Positions 1 to 10,850 of a stretch of 64,000 bases of DNA are shown here, in pieces. The stretch's first letter is position 1. Each line of letters begins with the position of its first letter. The notes under the pieces were generated by a model, which saw only the letters and a list, made by a program, of their open reading frames with translations, ran no database searches and was not told where the DNA came from. The position numbers and the translations under genes were made by a program. The stretch is taken from the NCBI RefSeq assembly GCF_947242115.1, contig NC_074711.1, forward strand, positions 7,099,934-7,163,933. The letters run 5' to 3'. This stretch comes from Biomphalaria glabrata. Its lineage: Eukaryota; Mollusca; Gastropoda; Planorbidae.

Positions 1-30
1 TATATTTATATATATATATATATATGCGCC

Positions 31-86
31 CCCCACCCAAATTTTGTTTAATGCGGCCCTCGGCAGAAAAAGGTTGCCCACCCCTG
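31..86. mobile_element. Terminus of an hAT-like DNA transposon (rest lies outside the window)
   Basis: Read on the minus strand, the sequence starts at 86 with CAGGGGTGGGCAACC, a typical hAT-superfamily terminal inverted repeat start. The other end would lie left of position 1, so the 8-bp duplication (expected copy ttctatac, 87-94) cannot be tested. The first 26 bases are a TA run. Confidence 0.5.
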
Positions 87-94
87 TTCTATAC

Positions 95-617
95 CATATT
101 CATATTGTGGCGTTGTAAAGAATATTCCATTTTGTAATCCATTTTGTTCATTTTTTAAAATCTATCGTTCATTAGTTATTAAATCCCTTAAAAAAAGTCA
201 TGTTAAATAACGATGGTGTTTTTTTAGCGGCCCCCGAAAGGGGAAAAGACGCTATTAGTTTTGTGCGAAATGTCTGTCCATCTGTCCCGTTTAGATCTCG
301 TAAACTAGAAAAGATATTGAAAATCCGACATCACAGTATTTTAGACCATTCAAAGTTCTGATGCAACGGCTACTTTTTTTTTTCTGAAAGCGAAAAAATA
401 TAATTTTTAAAATCAGTTATGCAACAAGTTTTTTAAAGAGAAAAAGCTAATTAGTATGCATTATAAGTTAGACCTAAATTAAAAAGAATAGTAATCTTGT
501 AAATGTCATTTTCGTGAACAATTTTTTTTATTGCTGAATATTTCCTTTCTAATTTAATTGAGCATTCGAATAAGAGATTGATCCTTTTCAAAACAATTAC
601 ATCTATTATAAGACTTC
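95..617. other. Gene-free AT-rich stretch
   Basis: No coding region is recognised. The part from about 222 (GCGGCCCCCGAAAGGGG followed by a TGTCTGTCC run) has the composition contrast of an interspersed repeat, but no second copy was found in the window, so it is left unnamed. Confidence 0.4.
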
Positions 618-629
618 AGTTAGGCCAGG

Positions 630-900
630 AGAGGCGCGGTAGCTGAGCGGTAAAGCGCTTGGCTTCCGAACCGGGGGCCCCGGGTTCGAATCCTGGTGAA
701 GACTGGGATTTTCAACTTCGGAATCCTTAGGTGCCCCTGAGTCCACCCAGCTCCAATGGGTACCTGATATTAGCTGTGGAAAAGTAAAGGCGGTTGGTCG
801 TTGTGCTGGCTACATGACACCCTCGCTAACCGTAGGCCACACAAAACAGATGAACTTTACATCATCTGCCCTATAGACCACAAGGTCTGAAAGGGGAACT
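630..900 (+). mobile_element. SINE-A, full-length tRNA-derived SINE with 12-bp target duplication
   Basis: The 5' end resembles a tRNA: an A-box-like TAGCTGAGCGGTA is followed by a B box GGTTCGAATCC about 40 bases later. The body then runs through about 200 bases of non-tRNA sequence. It is flanked by perfect 12-bp direct repeats AGTTAGGCCAGG (618-629 and 901-912), the signature of LINE-driven retroposition. Related copies lie at 57229-57485 and, truncated, at 50895-51003. It is not a functional tRNA gene because the acceptor stem does not pair. Confidence 0.88.
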
Positions 901-912
901 AGTTAGGCCAGG

Positions 913-1040
913 TTCACATCTAACTTTGCATTCACTTGCACCTATCCTTTGATCTGCTGTACCGTTGGGGCACTACACAAGATCTGTCAACCTTCTTTCT
1001 CCATTCTTATCTCTCATTTGTCTTTGATATAATTTCATTT
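913..1040 (-). mobile_element. LINE-B 3'-end remnant
   Basis: The sequence CCGTTGGGGCAC followed by the GATCTGTCAACC region is homologous to 27700-27770, where the same stretch continues into a recognisable LINE C-terminal reading frame on the minus strand. SINE-A inserted immediately beside it. Only the 3' end is present and no protein frame remains. Confidence 0.55.
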
Positions 1041-1437
1041 GGATGTTCTTTCTGAAAATATTGAACCCTGCCTGGGTGGACCACTTCGGGGGCCGATTTT
1101 GAGTTTGTGTTTCCACACAAACTGTCTTTGTAATCTTGTTTTTTTTTTCAAATTACTTTTTTTTTATAACTTAAATTTTTTTTATTTCTTTAAAGTGATA
1201 AAAAATGTGCTTTGCAATCTTTAGCAAATGTTTAACGCCTTTATGTTTGTAGAACTTTTAAACAAAATCTAGTTGGCAACAGTGACAGTCAATTTGCGTC
1301 CTTGACATTCATTAGTTTCATCGTGAAGATCTTCAAGTCCTTCAGTTTCTATGTAGCTTTTGTGTTTCATGTACACTTACATGTTCATTCTTTAAATAGG
1401 ACATAAAAGGACGCTTGTGTACCAGACTCTTTTGACT

Positions 1438-4400
1438 TGAAAGAAAAAAAGGAAAAAGAAGGAAAGAAAAAAAAAAGAAAGAAAGAAAGAAGGGAATAAA
1501 GAAAGTGAAAGAAATAAGGGAAGAAAGAAAGAAATAAGGGAAGAAAGAAAGTGAAAGAAATAAGGGAAGAAAGAAAGAAAATAAGGGAAGAAAGAAAGAA
1601 ATAAGGGAAGAAAGAAAGTGAAAGAAATAAGGGAAGAAAGAAAGTGAAAGAAATAATGGAAGAAAGAAAATGAAAGAAATAAGGGAAGAAAGAAAATGAA
1701 AGAAATAAGGGAAGAAAGAAAGTGAAAGAAATAAGGGAAGAAAGAAAGTGAAACAAATAATGGAAGAAAGAAAATGAAAGAAATAAGGGAAGAAAGAAAA
1801 TGAAAGAAATAAGGGAAGAAAGAAAGAAAGAAAGTGAAAGAAATAAGAGAAGAAAGAAAGTGAAAGAAATATGGGAAAAAAGAAAATGAAATAAATAAGG
1901 GAAGAAAGAAAGAAATAAGGGAAGAAAGAAAGTGAAAGAAATATGGGAAGAAAGAAAATGAAATAAATAAGGGAAGAAAGAAAGTGAAAGAAAGAAGGGA
2001 AGAAAGAAAGTGAAAGAAAGAAGGGAAGAAAGAAAGTGAAAGAAATATGGGAAGAAAGAAAGAAATAAGGGAAGAAAGAAAGTGAAAGAAATATAGGAAG
2101 AAAGAAAATGAAAGAAATAAGGGAAGAAATTAAATGAAAGAAAGAAAGAAAGAAGGGAAGAAAGAAAATGAAAGAAATAAGGGAAGAAAGAAAGTGAAAG
2201 AAATAAGGGAAGAAAGAAAGTGAAAGAAATATGGGAAGAAAGAAAATGAAATAAATAAGGGAAGAAAGAAAGAAATAAGGGAAGAAAGAAAGTGAAAGAA
2301 ATATGGGAAGAAAGAAAATGAAATAAATAAGGGAAGAAAGAAAGTGAAAGAAATAAGGGAAGAAAGAAAGTGAAAAAAAGAAGGGAAGAAAGAAAGTGAA
2401 AGAAATATGGGAAGAAAGAAAGAAATAAGGGAAGAAAGAAAGTGAAAGAAATAAGGGAAGAAAGAAAGAAATAAGGGAAGAAAGAAAGAAATAAGAGAAG
2501 AAAGAAATAAGGGAAGAAAGAAAGTAAAAGAAATAAGGGAAGAAAGAAAGTGAAAGAAATATGGGAAGAAAGAAAATGAAAGAAATAAGGGAAGAAAGAA
2601 ACTGAAAGAAATAAGGGAAGAAAGAAAATGAAAGAAATAATGGAAGAAAGAGAGAAATAAGGGAAGAAAGAAAGTGAAAGAAACAACGGAAGAAAGAAAG
2701 TAAAAGAAATAAGGGAAGAAAGAAAATGAAAGAAATAAGAGAAGAAAGAAAATGAAAGAAATAAGGGAAGAAAGAAAGAAAGTGAAAGAAATAAGGGAAG
2801 AAAGAAAATGAAATAAATAAGGGAAGAAAGAAAGAAATAAGGGAAGAAAGAAAATGAAATAAATAAGGGAAGAAAGAAAGTGAAAGAAAAATGGGAAGAA
2901 AGAAAATGAAAGAAATAAGGGAAGAAAGAAAGTGAAAGAAAGAAGGGAAGAAAGAAAGTGAAAGAAATATGGGAAGAAAGAAAATGAAATAAATAAGGGA
3001 AGAAAGAAAGAAATAAGGGAAGAAAGAAAGTGAAAGAAATATGGGAAGAAAGAAAATGAAATAAATAAGGGAAGAAAGAAAGTGAAAGAAATAAGGGAAG
3101 AAAGAAAGTGAAAGAAAGAAGGGAAGAAAGAAAGTGAAAGAAATATGGGAAGAAAGAAAGAAATAAGGGAAGAAAGAAAGTGAAAGAAATAAGGGAAGAA
3201 AGAAAGAAATAAGGGAAGAAAGAAAGAAATAAGAGAAGAAAGAAATAAGGGAAGAAAGAAAGTAAAAGAAATAAGGGAAGAAAGAAAGTGAAAGAAATAA
3301 GGGAAGAAAGAAAATGAAAGAAATAAGGGAAGAAAGAAAGAAATAAGGGAAGAAAGAAAATGAAATAAATAAGGGAAGAAAGAAAGTGAAAGAAAAATGG
3401 GAAGAAAGAAAATGAAAGAAATAAGGGAAGAAAGAAAGTGAAAGAAAGAAGGGAAGAAAGAAAGTGAAAGAAAGAAGGGAAGAAAGAAAGTGAAAGAAAT
3501 ATGGGAAGAAAGAAAATGAAATAAATAAGGGAAGAAAGAAAGAAATAAGGGAAGAAAGAAAGTGAAAGAAATATGGGAAGAAAGAAAATGAAATAAATAA
3601 GGGAAGAAAGAAAGAAATAAGGGAAGAAAGAAAGTGAAAGAAATATGGGAAGAAAGAAAATGAAATAAATAAGGGAAGAAAGAAAGTGAAAGAAATAAGG
3701 GAAGAAAGAAAGTGAAAGAAAGAAGGGAAGAAAGAAAGTGAAAGAAATATGGGAAGAAAGAAAGAAATAAGGGAAGAAAGAAAGTGAAAGAAATAAGGGA
3801 AGAAAGAAAGTGAAAGAAATATGGGAAGAAAGTGAAAGAAATAATGGAAGAAAGAAAGAAATAAGGGAAGAAAGAAAGAAATAAGAGAAGAAAGAAATAA
3901 GGGAAGAAAGAAAGTAAAAGAAATAAGGGAAGAAAGAAAGTGAAAGAAATATGGGAAGAAAGAAAATGAAAGAAATAAGGGAAGAAAGAAACTGAAAGAA
4001 ATAAGGGAAGAAAGAAAATGAAAGAAATAATGGAAGAAAGAAAGAAATAAGGGAAGAAAGAAAGTGAAAGAAACAACGGAAGAAAGAAAGTGAAAGAAAT
4101 AAGGGAAGAAAGAAAATGAAAGAAATAAGAGAAGAAAGAAAATGAAAGAAATAAGGGAAGAAAGAAAGAAAGTGAAAGAAATAAGGGAAGAAAGAAAGTG
4201 AAAGAAATATGGGAAGAAAGAAAATGAAATAAATAAGGGAAGAAAGAAAGAAATAAGGGAAGAAAGAAAATGAAATAAATAAGGGAAGAAAGAAAGTGAA
4301 AGAAAAATGGGAAGAAAGAAAATGAAAGAAATAAGGGAAGAAAGAAAACGAAAGAAATAAGGGAAGAAAGAAAGAAAGAAAGTGAAAGAAAAATGGGAAG

Positions 4401-4615
4401 AAAGAAAATGAAAGAAATAAGGGAAGAAAGAAAACGAAAGAAATAAGGGAAGAAAGAAAGAAAGAAAGTGAAAGAAATAAGGGAAGAAAGAAAGTGAAAG
4501 AAATATGGGAAGAAAGAAAATGAAATAAATAAGGGAAGAAAGAAAGAAATAAGGGAAGAAAGAAAGTGAAAGAAATATGGGAAGAAAGAAAATGAAATAA
4601 ATAAGGGAAGAAAGA
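1438..4615. repeat. 3.2-kb polypurine satellite (GAAA/GGGAA-type units)
   Basis: Nearly pure A+G sequence made of variants of a roughly 20-base unit built from GAAAGAAATAAGGGAAGAAA. Blocks of units recur at higher order: for example 2220-2700 closely resembles 3480-4075. The plus strand is almost devoid of pyrimidines. The minus strand reads open for hundreds of codons only because TTTCTTTCCC-type units lack stops; those frames encode F/S/L-rich strings with no domain and are not genes. Flanks degrade gradually near 1440 and 4615. Confidence 0.95.
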
Positions 4616-4683
4616 AAGACGGAAGGTAAAAAAGATAGATTAATTATGATTGATAGATAGATGGATAGATGGCCTATTATAGT

Positions 4684-4720
<37 letters not shown>
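4684..4720. repeat. (GA)n microsatellite
   Basis: A run of about 16 GA dinucleotides just downstream of the polypurine satellite and a short GATA run. Confidence 0.95.
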
Positions 4721-4722
<2 letters not shown>

Positions 4723-4987
4723 TAGTTTAAACCATCACACTTTCATTTAATTTCAACAGAACAAGACCATTTCGTGTTTCAACAACTTATTGCCTTTATT
4801 ATTTCAGATATGGAAAGCAACACAAAAATAGGCCTACATGTATTCTGGGATTTGAAAACAAAAATCAAGCGCTCATCTATTGTTTAATACAAATATTTGA
4901 AATTCACTAAGAAAGTGTGGACAAGAAATGTGTTGACTTTGAAAAGAAGCTAGTCGAGGAGAACTTCCGTTTTTGTTTGTTATAATA

Positions 4988-6320
4988 TATGGGAAAGCTT
5001 CAAGTTTGCTATACTAAGTGGGAAAGTCCTAAGTTTGCTATGAGAAGTTGGAAAGTCCTAAGTTTGCTATGAGAAGTTGGAAAGTCCTAAGTTTGCTATG
5101 AGAAGTTGGAAAGTCCTAAGTTTGCTATGAGAAGTTGGAAAGTCCTAAGTTTGCTATGAGAAGTTGGAAAGTCCTAAGTTTGCTATGAGAAGTTGGAAAG
5201 TCCTAAGTTTGCTATGAGAAGTTGGAAAGTCCTAAGTTTGCTATGAGAAGTTGGAAAGTCCTAAGTTTGCTATGAGAAGTTGGAAAGTCCTAAGTTTGTT
5301 ATGAGAAGTTGGAAAGTCCTAAGTTTGCTATGAGAAGTTTGAAAGTCCTAAGTTTGCTATGAGAAGTTGGAAAGTCCTAAGTTTGCTATGAGAAGTTTGA
5401 AAGTCCTAAATTTGCTATGAGAAGTTTGAAAGTCCTAAATTTGCTATGAGAAGTTTGAAAGTCCTAAGTTTGCTATGAGAAGTTGGAAAGTCCTAAGTTT
5501 GCTATGAGAAGTTTGAAAGTCCTAAGTTTGCTATGAGAAGTTTGAAAGTCCTAAATTTGCTATGAGAAGTTTGAAAGTCCTAAGTTTGCTATGAGAAGTT
5601 GGAAAGTCCTAAGTTTGCTATGAGAAGTTTGAAAGTCCTAAGTTTGCTATGAGAAGTTGGAAAGTCCTAAGTTTGCTATGAGAAGTTTGAAAGTCCTAAG
5701 TTTGCTATGAGAAGTTGGAAAGTCCTAAGTTTGCTATGAGAAGTTTGAAAGTCCTAAGTTTGCTATGAGAAGTTTGAAAGTCCTAAGTTTGCTATGAGAA
5801 GTTGGAAAGTCCTAAGTTTGCTATGAGAAGTTGGAAAGTCCTAAGTTTGCTATGAGAAGTTTGAAAGTCCTAAGTTTGCTATGAGAAGTTTGAAAGTCCT
5901 AAGTTTGCTATGAGAAGTTTGAAAGTCCTAAGTTTGCTATGAGAAGTTGGAAAGTCCTAAGTTTGCTATGAGAAGTTGGAAAGTCCTAAGTTTGCTATGA
6001 GAAGTTTGAAAGTCTTAAGTTTGCTATGAGAAGTTTGAAAGTCTTAAGTTTGGTATGAGAAGTTTGAAAGTCCTAAGTTTGCTATGAGAAGTTTGAAAGT
6101 CTTAAGTTTGCTATGAGAAGTTTGAAAGTCTTAAGTTTGCTATGAGAAGTTGGAAAGTCCTAAGTTTGGTATGAGAAGTTTGAAAGTTATAAGTTTGCTA
6201 TGAGAAGTTGGAAAGTCCTAAGTTTGCTATGAGAAGAACAAGCTTTAAGCTTGTTTTGATTTGTGGGAAAGCTTCATGTCTGTATTGATTAGTTAGAAAG
6301 TCCCAGGTTTGCTAGGATAA
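4988..6320. repeat. 29-bp minisatellite, about 42 copies
   Basis: Head-to-tail 29-bp units (core 5026-6236) containing GAAAGTCCTAAGTTTGCTAT then GAGAAGTTK. The last-but-one base alternates between G and T, giving two main unit types in runs and mixtures. Later units also carry CTTAAG and TTGGTATG variants. Edge units at 4988-5025 and 6237-6320 are strongly diverged, as expected when unequal exchange homogenises only the centre. There are no spacers, so this is not a CRISPR array. Confidence 0.95.
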
Positions 6321-6333
6321 AAAATGACTTGTA

Positions 6334-6414
6334 TTAACTCTTTCTCTCCTGACTGACGATACCAACGTTGATTCCACCAGAATGTGGTAAATAATTACGG
6401 AGAGAAAGAGTTAA
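6334..6414. mobile_element. 81-bp TTAA-flanked MITE, copy 1
   Basis: The element is bounded by TTAA at 6334-6337 and 6411-6414. Perfect 16-base terminal inverted repeats read TTAACTCTTTCTCTCC. An 81-bp copy at 20821-20901 differs at only about three positions. TTAA ends fit piggyBac-like insertion, but no transposase is present to confirm the superfamily. Confidence 0.75.
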
Positions 6415-6459
6415 AATACTCCTAACCTTAGGCAACGTTCTGATATTACGTAACGGATA

Positions 6460-6790
6460 AGGAAGAAGAGAAGGTATACAAGGAGGAAGGTATACAAGGA
6501 GAGAAGGTATACAAGAAGGTATACAAGGGGAGAAGGTATACAAGAAGGTATACAAGGGGAGAAGGTATACAAGGAGAAAGGTATACAAGGGGAGAAGGTA
6601 TACAAGAAGGTATACAAGGGGAGAAGGTATACAAGGAGGAAGGTATACAAGGGGAGAAGGTATACAAGGGGAGAAGGTATACAAGGAGAGAAGGTATACA
6701 AAGGGAGAAGGTATACAAATCTGTTACAGGGGGAGTTTTTTTTTTATTACGTAACGGATAAGGAAGGAGAGAAGGTATACAAATCTGTTA
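6460..6790. repeat. GGTATACAAG-type tandem array
   Basis: About 17 short units (11-16 bp) centred on GAAGGTATACAAG. The flank ATTACGTAACGGATAAGGA occurs at about 6444 and again near 6747, followed in both places by GGTATACAA units, so a larger piece has also been duplicated. The minus-strand frames over it are repeat translations, not genes. Confidence 0.9.
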
Positions 6791-6839
6791 CAGGGGGAGG
6801 GGGGTTTATTACGGAAGAAAACACAAATATATACCGAAA

Positions 6840-7806
6840 TATTTTTAGATCAGTTAATCATTTTAACTCTCGTGTTTATGTCTCGAGCTTATATTATGTT
6901 TGTTAACAGAGCTAAATAGATCTAAATTACATTATTATTATTAACAGAAACAGGAATTTCTTGACTTTCGCGGGTCCGACTTTGGCCTAAAGGCTATACC
7001 ACGGATTTTCAAAAAAAAAAATGTTAATGGATAAAATGACTTTCTTTTTTTTTTTTTAACACCAAGGGTGTTTGGTGGCTGCCCGATGCAAATGTGCAGT
7101 ACTGTCACTGTGCTGAGGTAACTAAACTGAATACTTCATCAAAGCGCCGATAGAAGTCGTTACTTTTTTTCAGTCATTTCTTTCGATGCCATGATGAAAC
7201 ATGTAATTTGGGAAAATGGTAATTAATAAATAGGCCAAAGTCTTTTGTAAAATTCGAATTTTCTTGTACGCTACTCTACCGGAGAGGAAGAGGTATTGAG
7301 TTTTGTTGCGATTTGGTACGAGTGAGAAGTTTTTTTTTTTTTTTAAAAAGTTATTTTTGGTGTTACATAATATCCGGACGTTTTCTTAGGGAATAAATAT
7401 TATACAAGGATATTTTTTTTTCAGTTCTGCTAACGTCTTTTGTATTAAATGAAATAATTCCAATGTTTGCTAGGATAGCACAGCGTTGGTGATTCTTATC
7501 TATCTAAAAATAGAACTTTGAAATATTTCTTAAGTTTAAATTAAATAGGATTAACTTCATGCAAGCAGCCTGGTTAGCTTCGAATATTAGTGTTAAATGA
7601 TACACTGGAATCGAATACAACAAAGGATTTGCTTGGTTAGCATAGAATGTTAGTATTATATAATAACTTGATATTGAATACTACAAATAATTTTCTTCCA
7701 TTGAATAAAATATCAGATAATGGTGATATCATCGTCTTGTTTTTTTCCCCCTTTAGCTTAGGGGAGATAATATTGACAGTGCTGAGCTGATTTATGTGAT
7801 CGATAT
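6840..7806. other. Gene-free stretch downstream of the first lectin gene
   Basis: AT-rich sequence with several poly-T runs (7044, 7330, 7419). It lies 3' of the minus-strand lectin exon and should include its 3' UTR. No clear repeat or RNA gene was recognised. Confidence 0.5.
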
Positions 7807-8342
7807 TTATTTCATCGTTATCTCACACATAAAGTGGCAGAAGTAAGATCTAAGGCAAGGCACTCTCGTCATATTCCAACTTTTTTGATTTTCCAAAATC
7901 ATGCAATTCCCTTTCTGCTGGTTCTCCTCCGCTGACAAGGTCCTGTAGGCTGGCCTCGTACTGTACCAGTAGGTCCAGTCACCTTTGTCAAAACGAGTAC
8001 CGATGACTAAGCAGTCGACAGGTGTATCACTAAGATCCAACATGACGGCGATCGCTTTTCTCTCATCTTCTTCCATGATTTCCACGAGCCGGGCTCCATA
8101 CTGATTGCAGATATTCAAGGCGAAAGATGCTGAAAATACCAAGTAGCGAGACAAAAGTAACTTTTTATACTCGTAAGGGGTGATCTCGGCAAACTGGTAC
8201 TTTTGAAATGTTTCCATCTCGTGGAGGGTTTGCTGAACGGAGTCCGCATGTAGTTTCTCCAAGGAAAGGATCGCGGGACTCATATCGAGTATCTCACCGA
8301 GAAGTCGTTTTTGTCGGGCTATTGTGTCTCCGTAGCAGTCCC
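7807..8342 (-). CDS. C-type-lectin-like protein, last exon (partial gene model)
   Basis: This exon encodes about 177 residues ending at a TAA stop. An N-terminal, helix-prone, Leu/Glu-rich segment of about 75 residues leads into a C-type-lectin-like fold: ALNICNQYGARLVEI is the usual C-x4-G-x-LVEI helix-strand, followed by DCLVIGTRFDKGDW and the cysteine-rich end RVPCLRSYFCHFMCEI. The Ca-binding EPN/QPD and WND motifs are absent, so sugar binding by the classical site is doubtful. The frame stays open to 8445 but contains no ATG there. A pyrimidine-rich tract ending in TTGCAG at 8343 is a good acceptor in phase 1, the same phase as the intron of the paralogue at 15387-17935. The first exon, which should supply a signal peptide, must lie at higher coordinates and was not identified. 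Probably secreted; an immune or recognition role is inferred only from the family. Confidence 0.75.
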
Positions 8343-8474
8343 CTGCAACTAGAGAGTCAAAACAAAAGTCACAATCAATAGAATTTACAAAAAAAATGAA
8401 TATTAAACACAATTTGATATTGAGGATCTGGGACACGGAAAACACTTTAAAAGCTTGCTGTTTATTGACCTCGA

Positions 8475-9400
8475 AGTTAGAAAAATTCTATTTTTTTTTT
8501 ATATCTTATCTTATAAAATACAGAATTTGCTTTAAAAAGAAGATGATTACGTCCTACGCGTGTCCCTAGGTCAATTTAGTCATGCATGTTAATCAATGAC
8601 TTTAACTCTGCCGACTAGTTGGTTTTTTCTGGCTGAGTCAGGCAACCGATATATCTAATAGCATTATATGGAAAGAAGGAGTATTTGTACAAATTTGTCC
8701 TAGCATATGGGAAAATAAATGTGCCTTTATCTTTGGGTCTTCTGGAGTACTTTATAAGGATTTGTTGTTGTAGATTTGAAGATAAAGGTTCAGTGTTTTA
8801 TAAATAGTTGATGCTTTACTTTTTTGTTTTCTATCCTAAAGAGTCTCTAAATTTAATGATTATAATAGAAGTGTCACTCTAATCAAATGTGAATATTCTC
8901 ACTGCTCTATTTTATATCTGTTCCAGTTTCTTAATGTTTTCTTGAGTTGAAGGGTACCAAATAGAGGATGCATATTCTATTATTGGCGTGGTCGAGAGGC
9001 TAAGTGTGCTTGAACTTGGCTTGTCTCGGCTACCTAGAAGGGGGCTCGAGGTTCGACACCCGACTCGGGCAGAGTTGCGTTTACTGAGCGCCTAAAGGCA
9101 GCACGGAAAACCAACTCCTAGATACCCCCTCCCCCCACCGGTCCACAAATGAGATTGGACCAAAGCGCTCTGAGCATGCTATAAGCATGAAAGTAGCGCT
9201 ATATAAAAGCTATAATAATAATAATAATTGGCCTTACGAAGATTAAGTGACATTTTAGTTTAATGTTGTTTTGTTTGATTTTTTAATAATTTCATCAATA
9301 GGGGGATTCTCCTTTATTATAATACCTAGGTATATTAGTCTGTTTTTAGTCTGTGTAACTGTTTTCGGTAAGGAAGTCACATGATATATTTGAGTATTTT
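8475..9400 (-). mobile_element. LINE-A copy 1, 3' end, interrupted by a SINE
   Basis: The minus strand carries pieces of a non-LTR retrotransposon C-terminus: an IEYASSIWYPSTQENIKKLEQIQ-like block near 8905-8970 (Leu/Tyr-rich, typical of the post-RT region) and later TFIFPYARTNLYKYSFFP-like residues around 8665-8720. The 3' end is AGTAACGTCTGTATT-like sequence followed by ATAAGATAAGATA. Reading frames are disrupted. SINE-B is inserted at 8987-9226. The 5' part is missing. Confidence 0.75.
8987..9226 (+). mobile_element. SINE-B, tRNA-derived SINE inside LINE-A
   Basis: A tRNA-like head (GTGGTCGAGAGGCTAAGTG, then B-box GAGGTTCGACACC) is followed by a body ending in ATATAAAAGC and an (ATA)n tail. 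Direct repeats of ATTGG flank it (8982-8986 and 9227-9231). Other copies are at 54755-54990 (minus) and 40556-40775 (diverged). Confidence 0.85.
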
Positions 9401-10560
9401 TACAAAGCTTATATCAGCTCTACCTGTCTGTCCCATATCCATTCTAAGATCAAGTTGAAACTTAACACAATTATTTAGTGTACTTAACAAAAGTTCGATC
9501 AATAAAAAAAAAAATTACCATTTAGTTAAATATTATTTGATAATCAAAAAAATATTCTGTCTGGTATCGTAAAAGGGAAATAAATTATTTAGTATTGAGA
9601 TATGTAGCTGTAAATTTACTCCCATAAGATAAGCTTTTATTTTTAAAAATGATTTTTTTTTAAATATTTTGATTGTTAATGATTATTGCATTGGAGATTT
9701 AACACCCAAAACACGATAGTCTGCTATTCTATACCGGAAGCAAAACCATTGAAGATTTTCATATAGCAAGCTTTCTGGTGCTTCCGGTGTACATATTATG
9801 GACGTAAAAGAAGTATATTAATAAACCGTTTCATTATTTTCGTGCCTTTTTCAGCACTGTAGAATCACACTTTTGAGTTCGTTCCCTTTTAGCTCAAAGT
9901 AAATGTAATTACTTAGTTGGAAGCACTGATCTTTCAATAAAGTGTCCTTGACATTGTTTATAACGTGTATTCCTCTCAATCTTTACCTTGTAGTTTTCTT
10001 TAGCTTCCTCTGCACCGCGACCTCATTCTGTCTTATCTTCTTTTGTCTTTTTTTTTTACATAACTTTTATCAACTCACTCTGCCTGTCTGTCTGGTAAAA
10101 GGTTTGAACATGTTTTTTTCCCCAATTTCCCATTCTTGAATAGAGTATTTTTTTCTCTCATTTACCATTCTCAGATAAAGTTGAAAATTTGCATAATTAT
10201 TCATAGTCGATGATAATACCCGAATCAATCCAAAAAATTAACAGATGAGTTAATCATTTAGTATCAGTTAAGTAATTTTATTTTATATAGCAGAAAAGAT
10301 ACTAAGCCCTCTAATGTTCAGATAAATGGCAGTAATTAGCGGTTCTTTCCCTTAAATAAGCGTGTTTTTTTTTTTTTTTAAAGTATTCTTTTTTCTATTG
10401 CTTTGTTTTTCTCTCGTAATGAAATGGATTGCTTAGAGAAACTAAACGGGGTCGTACAAATCTATGTAAAAACGAAGAGCAGATTTATGTGATTAATTTA
10501 AAAAAATGAAAAATCCATCATTAATAAGGGGACATAACTGAAGAACTAGAGAAGAGGATC
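9401..10560. other. Gene-free AT-rich stretch
   Basis: No supported gene. CTGCCTGTCTGTC-type motifs and AATTA-rich stretches occur at about 9420 and 10080 and resemble each other, suggesting old interspersed repeat debris. Confidence 0.4.
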
Positions 10561-10850
10561 CTAGCAATGGAATTAAAACGCTACACAAGGTCCTAGGGAC
10601 CGCATCACAAAAGATTAGAAACAAGATTTCTTCTACAAAAAAAAAACGCACAACTAACACTTCATGGCTATATCATAATGTCCTCAGGACTTGCAAATAT
10701 CTCCCCTCGGGGAACTCACGGAACAGTACCAGGACAAAGAAGAAGAGGCAGACGGAGAAAGCGATGGGAAGACAATATGTCATAAAAGAATGGAAAGGCT
10801 TGTCGTTGAAAGAGATTTTACCCAAGGCAAAACCCCCCATCTTTAGAAAC
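10560..10850 (+). mobile_element. LINE-B remnant, C-terminal coding piece
   Basis: From about 10715 the plus strand encodes GTVPGQRRRGRRRKRWEDN, the basic motif found near the C-terminus of many non-LTR reverse transcriptase proteins. It matches 27683-27880 on the minus strand, where WEDNIKEWTGLPLREVL is preserved. This copy is broken and truncated. Confidence 0.6.

Noticed and set aside
634-705. tRNA gene
   Set aside because: A and B boxes are present but the acceptor stem does not pair, and the sequence continues into a SINE body with a target duplication.
1385-4076. Very long minus-strand open frames (433 and 648 codons)
   Set aside because: They translate a polypurine satellite; F/S/L-only composition, no start context, no domain.
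5026-6236. CRISPR-like array of 29-bp repeats
   Set aside because: Units are directly adjacent with no spacers, and the DNA is animal.
6334-6718. Minus-strand frames of repeated VYLLPLYTF-like residues
   Set aside because: All three overlapping frames are translations of the GTATAC tandem array.
8343-8445. Signal peptide encoded by the open stretch before the first lectin exon
   Set aside because: No ATG in frame, and a strong acceptor interrupts it.
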